Origin: Rhizobium mongolense subsp. loessense
Lineage (GTDB): Bacteria > Pseudomonadota > Alphaproteobacteria > Rhizobiales > Rhizobiaceae
Assembly (NCBI RefSeq): GCF_900099775.1
Contig: NZ_FMTM01000018.1
Coordinates: forward strand, 1 to 64,000
Direction of reading: 5' to 3'
Length of the DNA stretch: 64,000 nt
In this document: piece after piece, positions 16,777 through 25,057 of the stretch
Numbering within the stretch: the first letter of the stretch is position 1
Layout of the letters: each line of letters opens with the position of its first letter
The notes under the pieces: generated by a model
Told to the model about the DNA's origin: nothing
Seen by the model: the letters and a program-made list of their open reading frames with translations, nothing else
The model's database searches: none
Position numbers and translations under genes: made by a program

Positions 16777-18039
16777 ATGACAATATCCGAGGCCGTGGCC
16801 GATCACTTCGAACCGCGTTCGGCGGTCATGAAGACGCTGGTCGAACGCGGTTATGTGAACCAAGCGACCGATCTGCCAGGGATCGATGCCGCCTTCGAAG
16901 CTGGCATCGTGCCCGCTTACGTTGGTTTCGATGCGACTGCCGACAGCTTACACGTGGGCCACCTTCTTCCGATCATGACTCTTCGCCGCCTTCAGCAGGC
17001 AGGTCATAAGCCCATTGTTCTCATCGGAGGCGGGACCACTCGTATCGGTGATCCGAGCTTCCGGTCGGAGGTGCGGCCGATGCTGACGGACGAGCAAATC
17101 ACCAGCAACATCGAAGGGATCAGAAAAGTCTTTGATCGTCTTCTGACCTTCGGCGACGGCCCGACGGATGCCATGATGGTCAACAATGCTGACTGGCTGG
17201 ATGGCATTGGCTGGATCGACATGCTGAGAGACGTAGGCAGGCACTTCTCCGTCAATCGGATGCTGTCTTTTGACAGTGTCAGGTCGCGGCTGGAGAAGCA
17301 GGAGAACCTGAGCTTCCTCGAATTCAATTACATGATCCTCCAGGCGTTCGACTTCCTTGAGCTATCCCGCCAGACCGGCTGCCGCTTGCAAATGGGCGGG
17401 GCCGACCAGTGGGGGAACATCGTCAACGGCATCGACCTGGTCCGGCGAAGGGACGGGAACGAAGTTTTTGGGATGACTGCGCCCCTTCTGACAACAGCTT
17501 CGGGCTTGAAGATGGGTAAGACGGCTGCCGGAGCTGTATGGCTGAACGAGGATCGCTTGTCGCCATACAACTACTGGCAATTCTGGCGCAACGCGGAAGA
17601 TGCTGATGTTGTCCGGTTCCTGAAGCTCTTCACGGACCTGCCGTTGGATGAGATCGAACGGCTTGGTCAGGCAGAAGGGGCCGAACTCAACATCGTCAAG
17701 GAACGTCTCGCCAACGAAGCCACGACGCTTGTCCATGGAGCTGGCTCCGCAAATCAGGCTGCGGCTACGGCGAGGCGGGCGTTCGGGCACGGTGAGGCTG
17801 CAGAGGGACTGCCGACGCTTCAGTTGGATGATGCGGAGCGCAGGAGCGGCGTAGCTCTGGTGGAGTTACTGGTCCGTGCTGGATTGACCACCTCGAAGGG
17901 GGAGGCGCGAAGGGCGATCTCGGGGCGCGGTGTGCGGGTCAACGGCGAGATCGTGGAGGACCTTAATGTGATGATATCAGACCAGGACCTTCCGATCCGG
18001 CTTTCCTTGGGTCGGAAGCGTCACACCGTCGTGAAGTAG
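16777..18039 (+). CDS. tyrS: Tyrosyl-tRNA synthetase
   Basis: A 420-aa class I aminoacyl-tRNA synthetase. I start at ATG 16777, after the AGGAGA ribosome binding site. SLHVGHL is the HIGH motif, GLKMGKT the KMSKS loop, MGGADQWGN and FSVNRMLSFDSV are TyrRS-typical, and the C-terminal S4-like RNA-binding domain (about 350-420) follows. Length fits bacterial TyrRS. The gene is flanked by mobile remnants rather than housekeeping genes, and its sequence departs from the usual rhizobial TyrRS as I recall it, so it may be a second copy. A duplicate near a biosynthetic cluster could serve as a resistant target; this is speculation. Confidence 0.93.
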   Translation: MTISEAVADHFEPRSAVMKTLVERGYVNQATDLPGIDAAFEAGIVPAYVGFDATADSLHVGHLLPIMTLRRLQQAGHKPIVLIGGGTTRIGDPSFRSEVRPMLTDEQITSNIEGIRKVFDRLLTFGDGPTDAMMVNNADWLDGIGWIDMLRDVGRHFSVNRMLSFDSVRSRLEKQENLSFLEFNYMILQAFDFLELSRQTGCRLQMGGADQWGNIVNGIDLVRRRDGNEVFGMTAPLLTTASGLKMGKTAAGAVWLNEDRLSPYNYWQFWRNAEDADVVRFLKLFTDLPLDEIERLGQAEGAELNIVKERLANEATTLVHGAGSANQAAATARRAFGHGEAAEGLPTLQLDDAERRSGVALVELLVRAGLTTSKGEARRAISGRGVRVNGEIVEDLNVMISDQDLPIRLSLGRKRHTVVK

Positions 18040-18045
18040 CTCCGG

Positions 18046-18072
18046 TGCGCCGGGACTGCAGAGCCCGGCGCA
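18046..18072 (+). terminator. Hairpin after tyrS
   Basis: TGCGCCGGG (18046-18054) and CCCGGCGCA (18064-18072) form a perfect 9-bp stem with a 9-nt loop right after the tyrS stop. There is no strong T-run, so it may be a weak terminator or serve both converging genes. Confidence 0.5.
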
Positions 18073-18114
18073 ACACTTGTCTGCTTTCAGGCCCGAACCG
18101 GACTTTAAATATGT

Positions 18115-18528
18115 CTAAAGTGACTTGGACATAAAAACGAGATTATGGCCTTTTGGTAGGTCGTCCAGCTTTCCAAACGATCGGTAGCCACACTTCTGAT
18201 AGAGCCGACTGGCATCGGCATTTACCGTATCGAGCCATGCCCCATGACAGCCTCGCTGACGAGCCTCGTTTTCCGCCGTTTCGAGCAATCGTGTTGCAAT
18301 TCCTTGCCCCCGTAACTCTTCCGGCACAAACAATGTGTCGATTACTAACCACCCCCGTGCGGTAAGGCCTAACAAGCCTCCCACCACCTCGCCATGCTCA
18401 TCGAGAACGAGCGCCGCGAGCGGTCGTCGGTCTGATGGACCGATATGTCTCTTGTTGAATTCGATAAGGCCATTTTCGATGATCGCAACGTCCTCATCCG
18501 ATGGCATGTCAGTAATATGAATTTCCAT
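18115..18528 (-). CDS. GNAT-family N-acetyltransferase
   Basis: A 137-aa GNAT started at ATG 18528 (MEIHITDMPSD); the longer open frame upstream has no domain. The acetyl-CoA loop is ELRGQGIATRLLE, followed by the NADASRLYQKCGYRSFGKL helix and strand typical of small GNATs, ending in FMSKSL. Substrate unknown. It converges on tyrS. Confidence 0.82.
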   Translation of the reverse strand: MEIHITDMPSDEDVAIIENGLIEFNKRHIGPSDRRPLAALVLDEHGEVVGGLLGLTARGWLVIDTLFVPEELRGQGIATRLLETAENEARQRGCHGAWLDTVNADASRLYQKCGYRSFGKLDDLPKGHNLVFMSKSL

Positions 18529-18938
18529 CGCTTTCCGCATTTGTTGGTTGGTCGATAACCAGCGCTTATGGCGCTTGCCTTCGCGGTGAAGGATATGAAA
18601 TTTAGGCAGAGGTGCAATGTCCAGTGTTGGCGCATAATTGCCATAGCGCTTCGAAAAAACTCCGGCATACGCAATACGCCTGAATAACTGGCGTTGTAGC
18701 GGTATTGTTTGAAGATGGTCCCGACGATTCCACATTTGCGTTAGTGGCTTGGCCCGCGCCTCCTCCCTCCTTTCGGGGAAGTATCGCACATACGGGGTGA
18801 CATCATCATCTCATACGCTACATCTTGCTGATCGCAGTATGATGGAGGCGGCAACTATGCGCCATGTGCGGTCATTGGTATCTGTCATATTGCCAAGCAA
18901 TTGACGATATGGTCGCAGATAAAAGCCCCCAGAGACCG

Positions 18939-19427
18939 ATGATGACGATCACGATTGTTTCCACCGCAGACCGCCCCGATCTCGTGACCACGACTGGAAC
19001 TTGGCGATGGGAGGAATTCGTCAAGGACGGTATGGAGTTGAGTGAAATTCTTCGGCTTGAAGCCGAATGCGCTAGTAACGGTGCGCTCATGCCGACCGTA
19101 CTCGTTATGCTCGACGAGCAGCGCCCTGTTGGTATGGTGGCGCTTTGTCTGGACGACTTGGAAGGGCGACCGGACCTCAACCCATGGCTGGCGGAGCTTT
19201 ATGTCGATCCGGCGCATCGGGGCAAAGGACATGCTCTGCGGCTGATCGAAGAACTTGAGGCTTTGGCTCGAAGCTCCGACATTGAGCGCCTATCGCTCTA
19301 TACCTCCACCGCCCAAGGCCTCTATTCGTTGGCGGGATGGACAACGACCGAGACTTTCGAGCGCCGGGGTAAGACATTTTCCCATTTTCCATCATGCAGA
19401 AGCACTTATAGCTGTATTCTCTTATGA
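18939..19427 (+). CDS. GNAT-family N-acetyltransferase
   Basis: A 162-aa GNAT started at ATG 18939 (a second ATG follows at 18942). VGMVALCLDDL, LYVDPAHRGKGHALRLIEE and YSLAGW are the central strand, the acetyl-CoA loop and the C-terminal strand. The final residues (FSHFPSCRSTYSCILL) do not look like a normal GNAT end, so a late frameshift is possible. Divergent from the other GNAT, separated by about 410 bp. Confidence 0.75.
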   Translation: MMTITIVSTADRPDLVTTTGTWRWEEFVKDGMELSEILRLEAECASNGALMPTVLVMLDEQRPVGMVALCLDDLEGRPDLNPWLAELYVDPAHRGKGHALRLIEELEALARSSDIERLSLYTSTAQGLYSLAGWTTTETFERRGKTFSHFPSCRSTYSCILL

Positions 19428-19689
19428 CCGCTTCGGGCCGATACCGTTGAAAAACTCGGCATTGCCGGTGCTTGAGAGGCGTGATTCAATCCTCTGGGTG
19501 ATTTGCAGGGGACAGGCGAATGATGGGATGTCAGGCGGCACCGGCGCAGCTCTTCTACGACTTCTGCCTCGATGATCACGTTCCTGCGGACCACCTTCTG
19601 CGTGGGCTGATTTGCCGAGGTCGTAACCTCGAACGAACTCGTTTCGACTACAATCGAGACCTGCTTGAAGTGTGACCGCATCCACCATT

Positions 19690-19830
19690 TGGCTTAAGTT
19701 ACGCGGCCATGGCTGGCTCGTCCAGAATGCATAATGTTGCTGTGCTGGCGGAATGGTTCCGATCGGGTCGAGACGCCGCCGATGGTTGAACCAGTCGACT
19801 CACTCGAGTGCTGTGAACCCCACCACTGCT
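19690..19830 (-). mobile_element. IS3-family transposase C-terminal remnant
   Basis: The minus strand reads VDWFNHRRRLDPIGTIPPAQ, the usual end of IS3-family OrfB proteins, with a stop where a Trp codon is expected just before it. Only this C-terminal piece is present. The surrounding 19,430-19,960 holds no gene; the TadG promoter must lie at its right end. Confidence 0.65.
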
Positions 19831-19963
19831 TTCAGGCATTGTGAGGAATTCTGCGTTATTTGGCTTTAAAATTCGTCATTCGGATTCTCTGTAAAACTTT
19901 AATTTACCGCCGCATAAATCTTTGGCGCCAGCATGCCAATCTTCTAAACTCGGCTGGTGACAA

Positions 19964-21376
19964 GTGAAACTCCACATCGCATTGCAGCGAATTTTCTCGA
20001 CCATATGGGCTCTACTACATAGCAACAGCGGCAACGTTGCGATCTCTTTCGCTCTGGTCCTGGTACCGATGTTGCTCGCCGTCGGCGCAAGTATTGACTA
20101 CGTTCGAGCGTATAACGTCCAGGCGAAAATGCAGGTCGATCTTGACGCGGCCCTGATTGCTTCCATCAAGGAGGTCGATACCTTGGAGGACGACAAACTT
20201 CAGAAAAAGGTCGAGACCTGGTTTGCTGCCCAAACCGAGCTTGATAGCAGCAAGTACTCGCTTTCCGATAGCACCATCCAAATCAGCAAGACGAATAAAT
20301 CAATCCAGGCCGTTGCGACCGCCAGCGTCGATACGACCTTCATGCGCATAGCAAACATTGATAAGGTGAACGTTGCAGTGACGTCATCAGTGGCGGGCCC
20401 TGCGACTTCATACATGAATGTCTACCTCGTGCTGGATAAGTCCGCATCCATGCTGCTTGCCGCCACGACCGCTGGGCAGGCTTCATTGAGAGGTGCCGCC
20501 AGCTGTGAGTTCGCGTGCCATACGGCTGAAAAGCAAACCTACAAATATAAGGGAGCGACCTACAACACCGTCTACGATCTATCAAAGGCGATGGGCATAG
20601 CTCTACGCGCTGACGTATCAGTTGATGCTGTGAAGGAAGTCCTCACGATGATTGACAGCGCCAATCAATCGAACAGTCATGTCAAAGTCGGCCTTTATAC
20701 AATCGGCGCAAGCGCCACTGAGGTTCTTTCTCCGACCTATTCGACATCGACGGCGCTGAAATATCTCGCAACCGATTCCATGAAGCTCAACAGCGCAACA
20801 TCGGAAGACGCGACATATTTTGATGTCGCGCTTTCCAAGATGGCAGCCTTCGTCGGATCCGCCGGTGATGGCGGCAGCGCGTCCTCGCCGTTGAAATTGG
20901 TGCTCCTATTGACCGACGGCGTTCAATCGAACCGCAGCTGGGTGATTAATAATCCCAAAAATAAGTGGCAATGCACGGAATACTCTGGATCGATCTGCAT
21001 CCGTTACAATGCGAATTACTTCCCCGATCAGCCCAAAGTCTCGCCATTGAATTCGACGTGGTGCAAGACGATGAAGAATAACGCTGTCACGGTCGGTGTT
21101 CTCTACACGGAGTATTTGTCGATCCCCAAGGACTGGGGATACAATATGACTGTCGGCGAGACGATCAAATCGAGCGCATTTAAATCAATCTGGGGCGGTA
21201 CGATGCGATCCGATGTTTCAGGTGGTACGACGAGGCGCGATTACATTCCATATGCTCTCAAAGATTGCGCTTCCTCCGAAGACTTGTTCATTTCTGCATC
21301 GGATTCGAACGAGATCGAATCCGGGCTATCCTCGCTCTTCCAACAATACCTGACCAGTGTCCGGCTTACTCAATAG
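19964..21376 (+). CDS. TadG-family pilus assembly protein with vWA domain
   Basis: A 470-aa protein with a GTG start. The N-terminal segment SGNVAISFALVLVPMLLAVG is the pseudopilin-like transmembrane helix of TadG/TadE proteins. A von Willebrand A domain follows with the metal site YLVLDKSASM (DxSxS). The C-terminal half is extracytoplasmic with paired Cys. It heads a three-gene set (TadG, TadE, TadF-like) with 9-nt and 1-nt junctions. The core Tad motor genes are not in the window, so these minor pilins may serve a machine encoded elsewhere. Confidence 0.83.
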   Translation: MKLHIALQRIFSTIWALLHSNSGNVAISFALVLVPMLLAVGASIDYVRAYNVQAKMQVDLDAALIASIKEVDTLEDDKLQKKVETWFAAQTELDSSKYSLSDSTIQISKTNKSIQAVATASVDTTFMRIANIDKVNVAVTSSVAGPATSYMNVYLVLDKSASMLLAATTAGQASLRGAASCEFACHTAEKQTYKYKGATYNTVYDLSKAMGIALRADVSVDAVKEVLTMIDSANQSNSHVKVGLYTIGASATEVLSPTYSTSTALKYLATDSMKLNSATSEDATYFDVALSKMAAFVGSAGDGGSASSPLKLVLLLTDGVQSNRSWVINNPKNKWQCTEYSGSICIRYNANYFPDQPKVSPLNSTWCKTMKNNAVTVGVLYTEYLSIPKDWGYNMTVGETIKSSAFKSIWGGTMRSDVSGGTTRRDYIPYALKDCASSEDLFISASDSNEIESGLSSLFQQYLTSVRLTQ

Positions 21377-21385
21377 GTTTTTGAA

Positions 21386-21895
21386 ATGTCGATTCTGAGA
21401 CGTTTTACCGGGGACCAGAAGGGCGCTGCTGCAGTAGAGTTCGCCATCCTCGCGCTTCCTTTCTTCCTTGTGATCTTTGCCATCATCGAAATCGCCATAA
21501 TGTGTTTCGTAGCTGCAGGGCTCGATGCGGCGTTACACAAAACGGCTCGACAGGTGCGCGTGGGTACCGCTGCGACCGATCACTGGGATCTCAATATATT
21601 CAAAGCGACTCTGTGCGGCAATCTCGTCTATTACTTCGATTGCTCCAACAGCTTGCTCGTGCGCGCCACGGTCATCACGGACATGAATTCGGTGAACAAA
21701 ATTTCTGGGATAGCCGATGGAACGCTCTCTGTATCCGAGGACTTCAACATTGGAAGCGCAGGTGACTACGTGCTTATCCAGGCATTTCTTCCCTGGATTC
21801 CGGTCGTGCAGTACTACAGCTATTCGTCGAGCAAGTTGGATGATGGGAGATATGTCCTGGGTAGTGCTGAACTTTTCAAGAACGAGCCGTTTTGA
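21386..21895 (+). CDS. TadE-like pseudopilin
   Basis: A 169-aa protein. KGAAAVEFAILALPFFLVIF is the TadE-like segment with the conserved Glu of the prepilin-type site. The periplasmic part has two Cys (LCGN, FDCSN). Its TGA overlaps the next ATG (TGATG), so the genes are coupled. Confidence 0.83.
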   Translation: MSILRRFTGDQKGAAAVEFAILALPFFLVIFAIIEIAIMCFVAAGLDAALHKTARQVRVGTAATDHWDLNIFKATLCGNLVYYFDCSNSLLVRATVITDMNSVNKISGIADGTLSVSEDFNIGSAGDYVLIQAFLPWIPVVQYYSYSSSKLDDGRYVLGSAELFKNEPF

Positions 21896-22491
21896 TGTCG
21901 AACCCGACACCCACACCACCGGCGCTGCTGAGCAGGAAACTATCCAGCATTTTCCGCGAGTTTCTGCGCAATCGGAACGGTGCCTCTGCGATCGAGTTCG
22001 TTCTGGTCTTTCCGATCATGGTCGTCTTGCTTGCTGGCACCGTCGACCTTGGTCAAGCGCTGCTCGTTAGCCGTAAGATGAACCAAATTGCTGCCACCGT
22101 TGGCGACATGGTCTCTCAAAAAGCCACATGGAAGGACGACGACGTAAACGCCATCATCGCAGGCGCTGCAACCATTATCGAGCCCTTCGATACAAGAGAC
22201 CTCACAATCCAACTTGCAATCGTCGACATTGACAGTGATTTGGTAGCGAGCGTGGATTGGGCCGAAGCCTATAATTCCGTCGCGTTGTCGAAGGGTGCGC
22301 CGTCGCCGGTTGTCATTCCCCCAGAGATTGCTTCAGCCGGCGTCCAATTGATTGCCGTAAATGCGACATACAGGCTGACCACGCCATTTTCCGGTCTACT
22401 TCAGATCATCACCGGCATCGACTCGTATCACTACAGCAAGAACTACATTATGAGACCTCGCATCCAGGATTCGGTTGCGCTGAAAACCTGA
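21895..22491 (+). CDS. TadE/TadF-like pseudopilin
   Basis: A 198-aa protein started at ATG 21895. NGASAIEFVLVFPIMVVLLAG is the TadE-type helix with the prepilin Glu. KMNQIAATVGDMVSQ follows, as in TadF-type proteins that often accompany TadG. Last gene of the three-gene set. Confidence 0.82.
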   Translation: MSNPTPTPPALLSRKLSSIFREFLRNRNGASAIEFVLVFPIMVVLLAGTVDLGQALLVSRKMNQIAATVGDMVSQKATWKDDDVNAIIAGAATIIEPFDTRDLTIQLAIVDIDSDLVASVDWAEAYNSVALSKGAPSPVVIPPEIASAGVQLIAVNATYRLTTPFSGLLQIITGIDSYHYSKNYIMRPRIQDSVALKT

Positions 22492-22623
22492 ACCCGTGCT
22501 TTGAGATGCCTCGAGAGCACGCGACCACCGCCTATCCGAAGCCTTCCAAACGTACACGACGATCTCCGGATTGCCATCGAGCTTGAGTAAATTCCGGCAA
22601 GGGACAAAGATTGGTTCCGATAT

Positions 22624-22659
22624 TTTACCCAACTTTACACTGACTTTACTGCCGTTAAC
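22624..22659 (+). promoter_or_regulatory. Tandem CpxR-type box, copy A (olsB side)
   Basis: TTTAC at 22624, 22634 and 22645, TTAAC at 22655: start-to-start distances 10, 11 and 10. A -10-like TAGAAC follows at 22671. It precedes the 22690 frame and olsB. Confidence 0.75.
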
Positions 22660-22689
22660 GCTGGTATCGCTAGAACAGCCCAAACCGGG

Positions 22690-22995
22690 ATGAGCCGCTA
22701 TTTTTTGGTAATCCCGCCAATCGGGTTGCCTGCACATCACGCGTTGAAAGCATGGTTGATGAAACAAGCGGAGTGGAAATCGAGAACGACGGGGACCGAT
22801 GATAGATGGCATTGGGAACTCTTCAATCTTCCCATTGTCAATATCCAGGCATATGTTGGCCCTGAGCATCATCCGGACGGCGAAGGCCGAGCGGCTACCT
22901 TCGATCGACCCGCGTTTCTGGAGCTAGTGCGATTCAGTGCAAAGTGGTTATGGCAAGTTTGCCTCCGCATGCAGGACCAGGATGACAAACGATAA
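22690..22995 (+). CDS. Hypothetical protein or leader frame before olsB
   Basis: A 101-aa frame starting ATGAGC about 19 nt after the -10-like element and ending 11 nt before olsB. No domain, signal peptide or membrane segment recognised. At other copies of the same promoter element a frame begins at the matching place and ends just before the next gene, so this may be a leader frame that couples translation into olsB rather than a functional protein. Confidence 0.4.
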   Translation: MSRYFLVIPPIGLPAHHALKAWLMKQAEWKSRTTGTDDRWHWELFNLPIVNIQAYVGPEHHPDGEGRAATFDRPAFLELVRFSAKWLWQVCLRMQDQDDKR

Positions 22996-23006
22996 AAATC
23001 GAACCT

Positions 23007-23870
23007 TTGGATCTGACGATCGTGGCTGACCAGCTACAGAACCGCGTCCGGGGTGACAAGAGCCCGTCGTCGGATATGCTCGGCCGTGTCGGCAATCTGG
23101 TAACCCGCCTTGCCCGCAATGCGTCGGAGATCGATGCCGCGCAGGCCGTGCGCTACAAGGTCTTTGTCGAGGAGATGAAGGCGAAAATCCCACAGGACGC
23201 TGATCGCCGTAAGCGCGATGCCGACTCGTGGGATCTCGTCTGCGACCACCTGCTGGTGCTTGACACATCGATTGACGGCGATCCTGAAGACCAGATCATC
23301 GGCACCTACCGGCTGCTGCGCAAGGATGTTGCCGATAAAACTGGCGGCTTCTATTCGGCTTCCGAATTTTCCATCGGTTCGCTGTTGGAACGCCACCCGG
23401 AAAAGAGATTCATGGAACTCGGACGTTCCTGCGTCCTGCCGGAATATCGCACCAAGCGCACTATCGAGCTTCTCTGGCAGGGGAACTGGGCCTATGCGCT
23501 GAAACACGGCGTCGATGCGATGTTCGGTTGCGGCTCCTTCCCCGGCGTCATCCCGGAGGAACATGCGCTGGCGCTCTCCTTCCTGCACCACACCATGGTG
23601 GTGCGTGACGAATGGGACGTTTCGGCCCGTCCCGAACTCTTCCGCACCATGGATCTGATGCCGGTTGAAGCGATCAATATACGCAAGGCGCTCGCCGCCC
23701 TGCCGCCGCTGATCAAGGGTTACATGCGCCTTGGCGCCATGGTCGGAAAGGGCGCTGTGGTCGATCACGCCTTCCGCACAACGGATGTGCTGATCGTGCT
23801 GCCGATCACCAACATTTCCGGCCGTTATCTCAACTACTACGGCGCCGACGCCGGCCGCTTTGCGAGCTGA
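23007..23870 (+). CDS. olsB: L-ornithine N-alpha-acyltransferase (ornithine lipid synthesis)
   Basis: A 287-aa protein of the GNAT/autoinducer-synthase-like OlsB family, which transfers a 3-hydroxyacyl group from ACP to ornithine to make lyso-ornithine lipid. Visible family features are AAQAVRYKVFVEEM, LLVLD with IIGTYRLLR, FMELGRSCVLPEYR, and GCGSFPGVIPEEH. Start TTG 23007 is the only start-type codon before an in-frame stop at 22983; ATG 23076 is the alternative. No olsA lies beside it. It is downstream of CpxR-type box copy A, which puts ornithine lipid supply under envelope-stress control. Confidence 0.85.
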   Translation: MDLTIVADQLQNRVRGDKSPSSDMLGRVGNLVTRLARNASEIDAAQAVRYKVFVEEMKAKIPQDADRRKRDADSWDLVCDHLLVLDTSIDGDPEDQIIGTYRLLRKDVADKTGGFYSASEFSIGSLLERHPEKRFMELGRSCVLPEYRTKRTIELLWQGNWAYALKHGVDAMFGCGSFPGVIPEEHALALSFLHHTMVVRDEWDVSARPELFRTMDLMPVEAINIRKALAALPPLIKGYMRLGAMVGKGAVVDHAFRTTDVLIVLPITNISGRYLNYYGADAGRFAS

Positions 23871-24160
23871 TGTGACGGAGTGGCGGCCACAGAGTCCCGA
23901 TAGAACTGCGGGCTATGTCTTACACGAAAGATCGCAGAATTACCTTTGCAATTCATTGGTAAAGCCGTGTGTGGAGGCGCGGTGCCCGACCAGCGTCAGG
24001 TTCTCGACATTCGGTTCCGTGCCAGTGGCCCGAAGCCGCTAGTGCTCCTATTGATCCACTGGCAGATGTGCGGGTCGCAGGAAGGTGAGCAATGGGGAAA
24101 TGGTGGCCGCGATGTGGGTGCCGAGCAGTTTGGAGTTTGCGGACCAGGATTGTCACACCA
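23871..24160. other. Gene-free stretch after olsB
   Basis: No supported gene or clear terminator; it leads into the decayed HTH gene. Confidence 0.4.
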
Positions 24161-24340
24161 TTGCATGTTCGTCGGCAGCGTAAGCTCACGGGGATAAGCC
24201 AGACCGGGCTTGCAGAAGGGCTCGGCGTCACTTTCCAAGAGGTCCAGAAATACGAGAAGGGCACAAATCGCGTCGGTTCCGAGCCGGCTGCAGGCGATCG
24301 CCAATTTTCTTGGTGTCTCCGTCGCTAGCACACCATTTTT
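24161..24340 (+). pseudogene. XRE-family HTH regulator, frameshifted remnant
   Basis: LHVRRQRKLTGISQTGLAEG, then GVTFQEVQKYEKGTNRV in one frame, then SRLQAIANFLGVSVASTPFF in another, match the HTH core of rhizobial XRE regulators. A frameshift near 24280 and the missing C-terminal part mark it as dead. Confidence 0.7.
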
Positions 24341-24952
24341 CAGAATACGTCATCGCTACCGAGGACCTTTATTTCATGCTTGTAATCGCATAACGCGCTT
24401 AACTTCCGAATGTGACACGTCTTGAGAATGCGGGTGGCCACTATGGATAATTACAGCAGTTCTGCCACGCGACAGTCGCGCTCATCTGCTGCGACGCCAA
24501 TTTTCCTGAGTGATCTCGATGATCATTAGGCAGCCATGTGCTCCCGTTTGCAGAAAATGCCCCCCACTGTTCGACGCGCGAGATAGTGAGCTTGAAATCG
24601 CCATGGCCGAGAGGGCTGTTTTGGATGGGTCATGCCCGCAGCCATGGCGTTGCCCGTCATCATTTCGAGCAAGCGACAGAGAAGCAGGACCAGATAATTC
24701 AATCAAGTCGTCACGGCCGCTAGACACCCAAAGGATCGCATCTTGAGATCGATGTCGGCGCTTTGTGGATAGAAGTGCAGCTTTCGGACCGTAGCTCCAG
24801 ACGGTTAAGCACGCGGTCCAGGTAGACGAGACCCGGTTGTCGCTAAGCTGCCGAAATCAATCCGGCAGGTTGGCTAGCGGCAGAAAGAGATGTCGAGCTC
24901 ACTCGTTTTCTTGCGACGGGGATGGCTATGCATCCTCCTGCCGTTGACCACA
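24341..24952. other. Gene-free stretch before the secretin promoter
   Basis: Short frames on both strands lack domains or good starts. I see nothing recognisable here. Confidence 0.4.
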
Positions 24953-24988
24953 TTTACTATTCTTAACGGATAATTAACACAACTTAAC
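24953..24988 (+). promoter_or_regulatory. Tandem CpxR-type box, copy B (secretin)
   Basis: TTTAC at 24953 and TTAAC at 24963, 24974 and 24984: spacing 10, 11, 10, as in the other copies, but three of the four half-sites are TTAAC. It lies about 70 bp upstream of the secretin start. Confidence 0.6.
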
Positions 24989-25057
24989 GCCGACCTCAGG
25001 TCAACTGAAACTATTCGAATCACCCACACTGACCGCCGTCAGTCGGAAGGTTTCTTA

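Noticed and set aside
19893..19917. Possible CpxR-type box before TadG (TTTAC at 19903)
   Set aside because: Only one half-site fits; the 10/11/10 neighbours are absent.
23034..23768. 244-aa minus-strand frame opposite olsB
   Set aside because: Fully antisense to the well-supported OlsB gene, with no recognisable motif.
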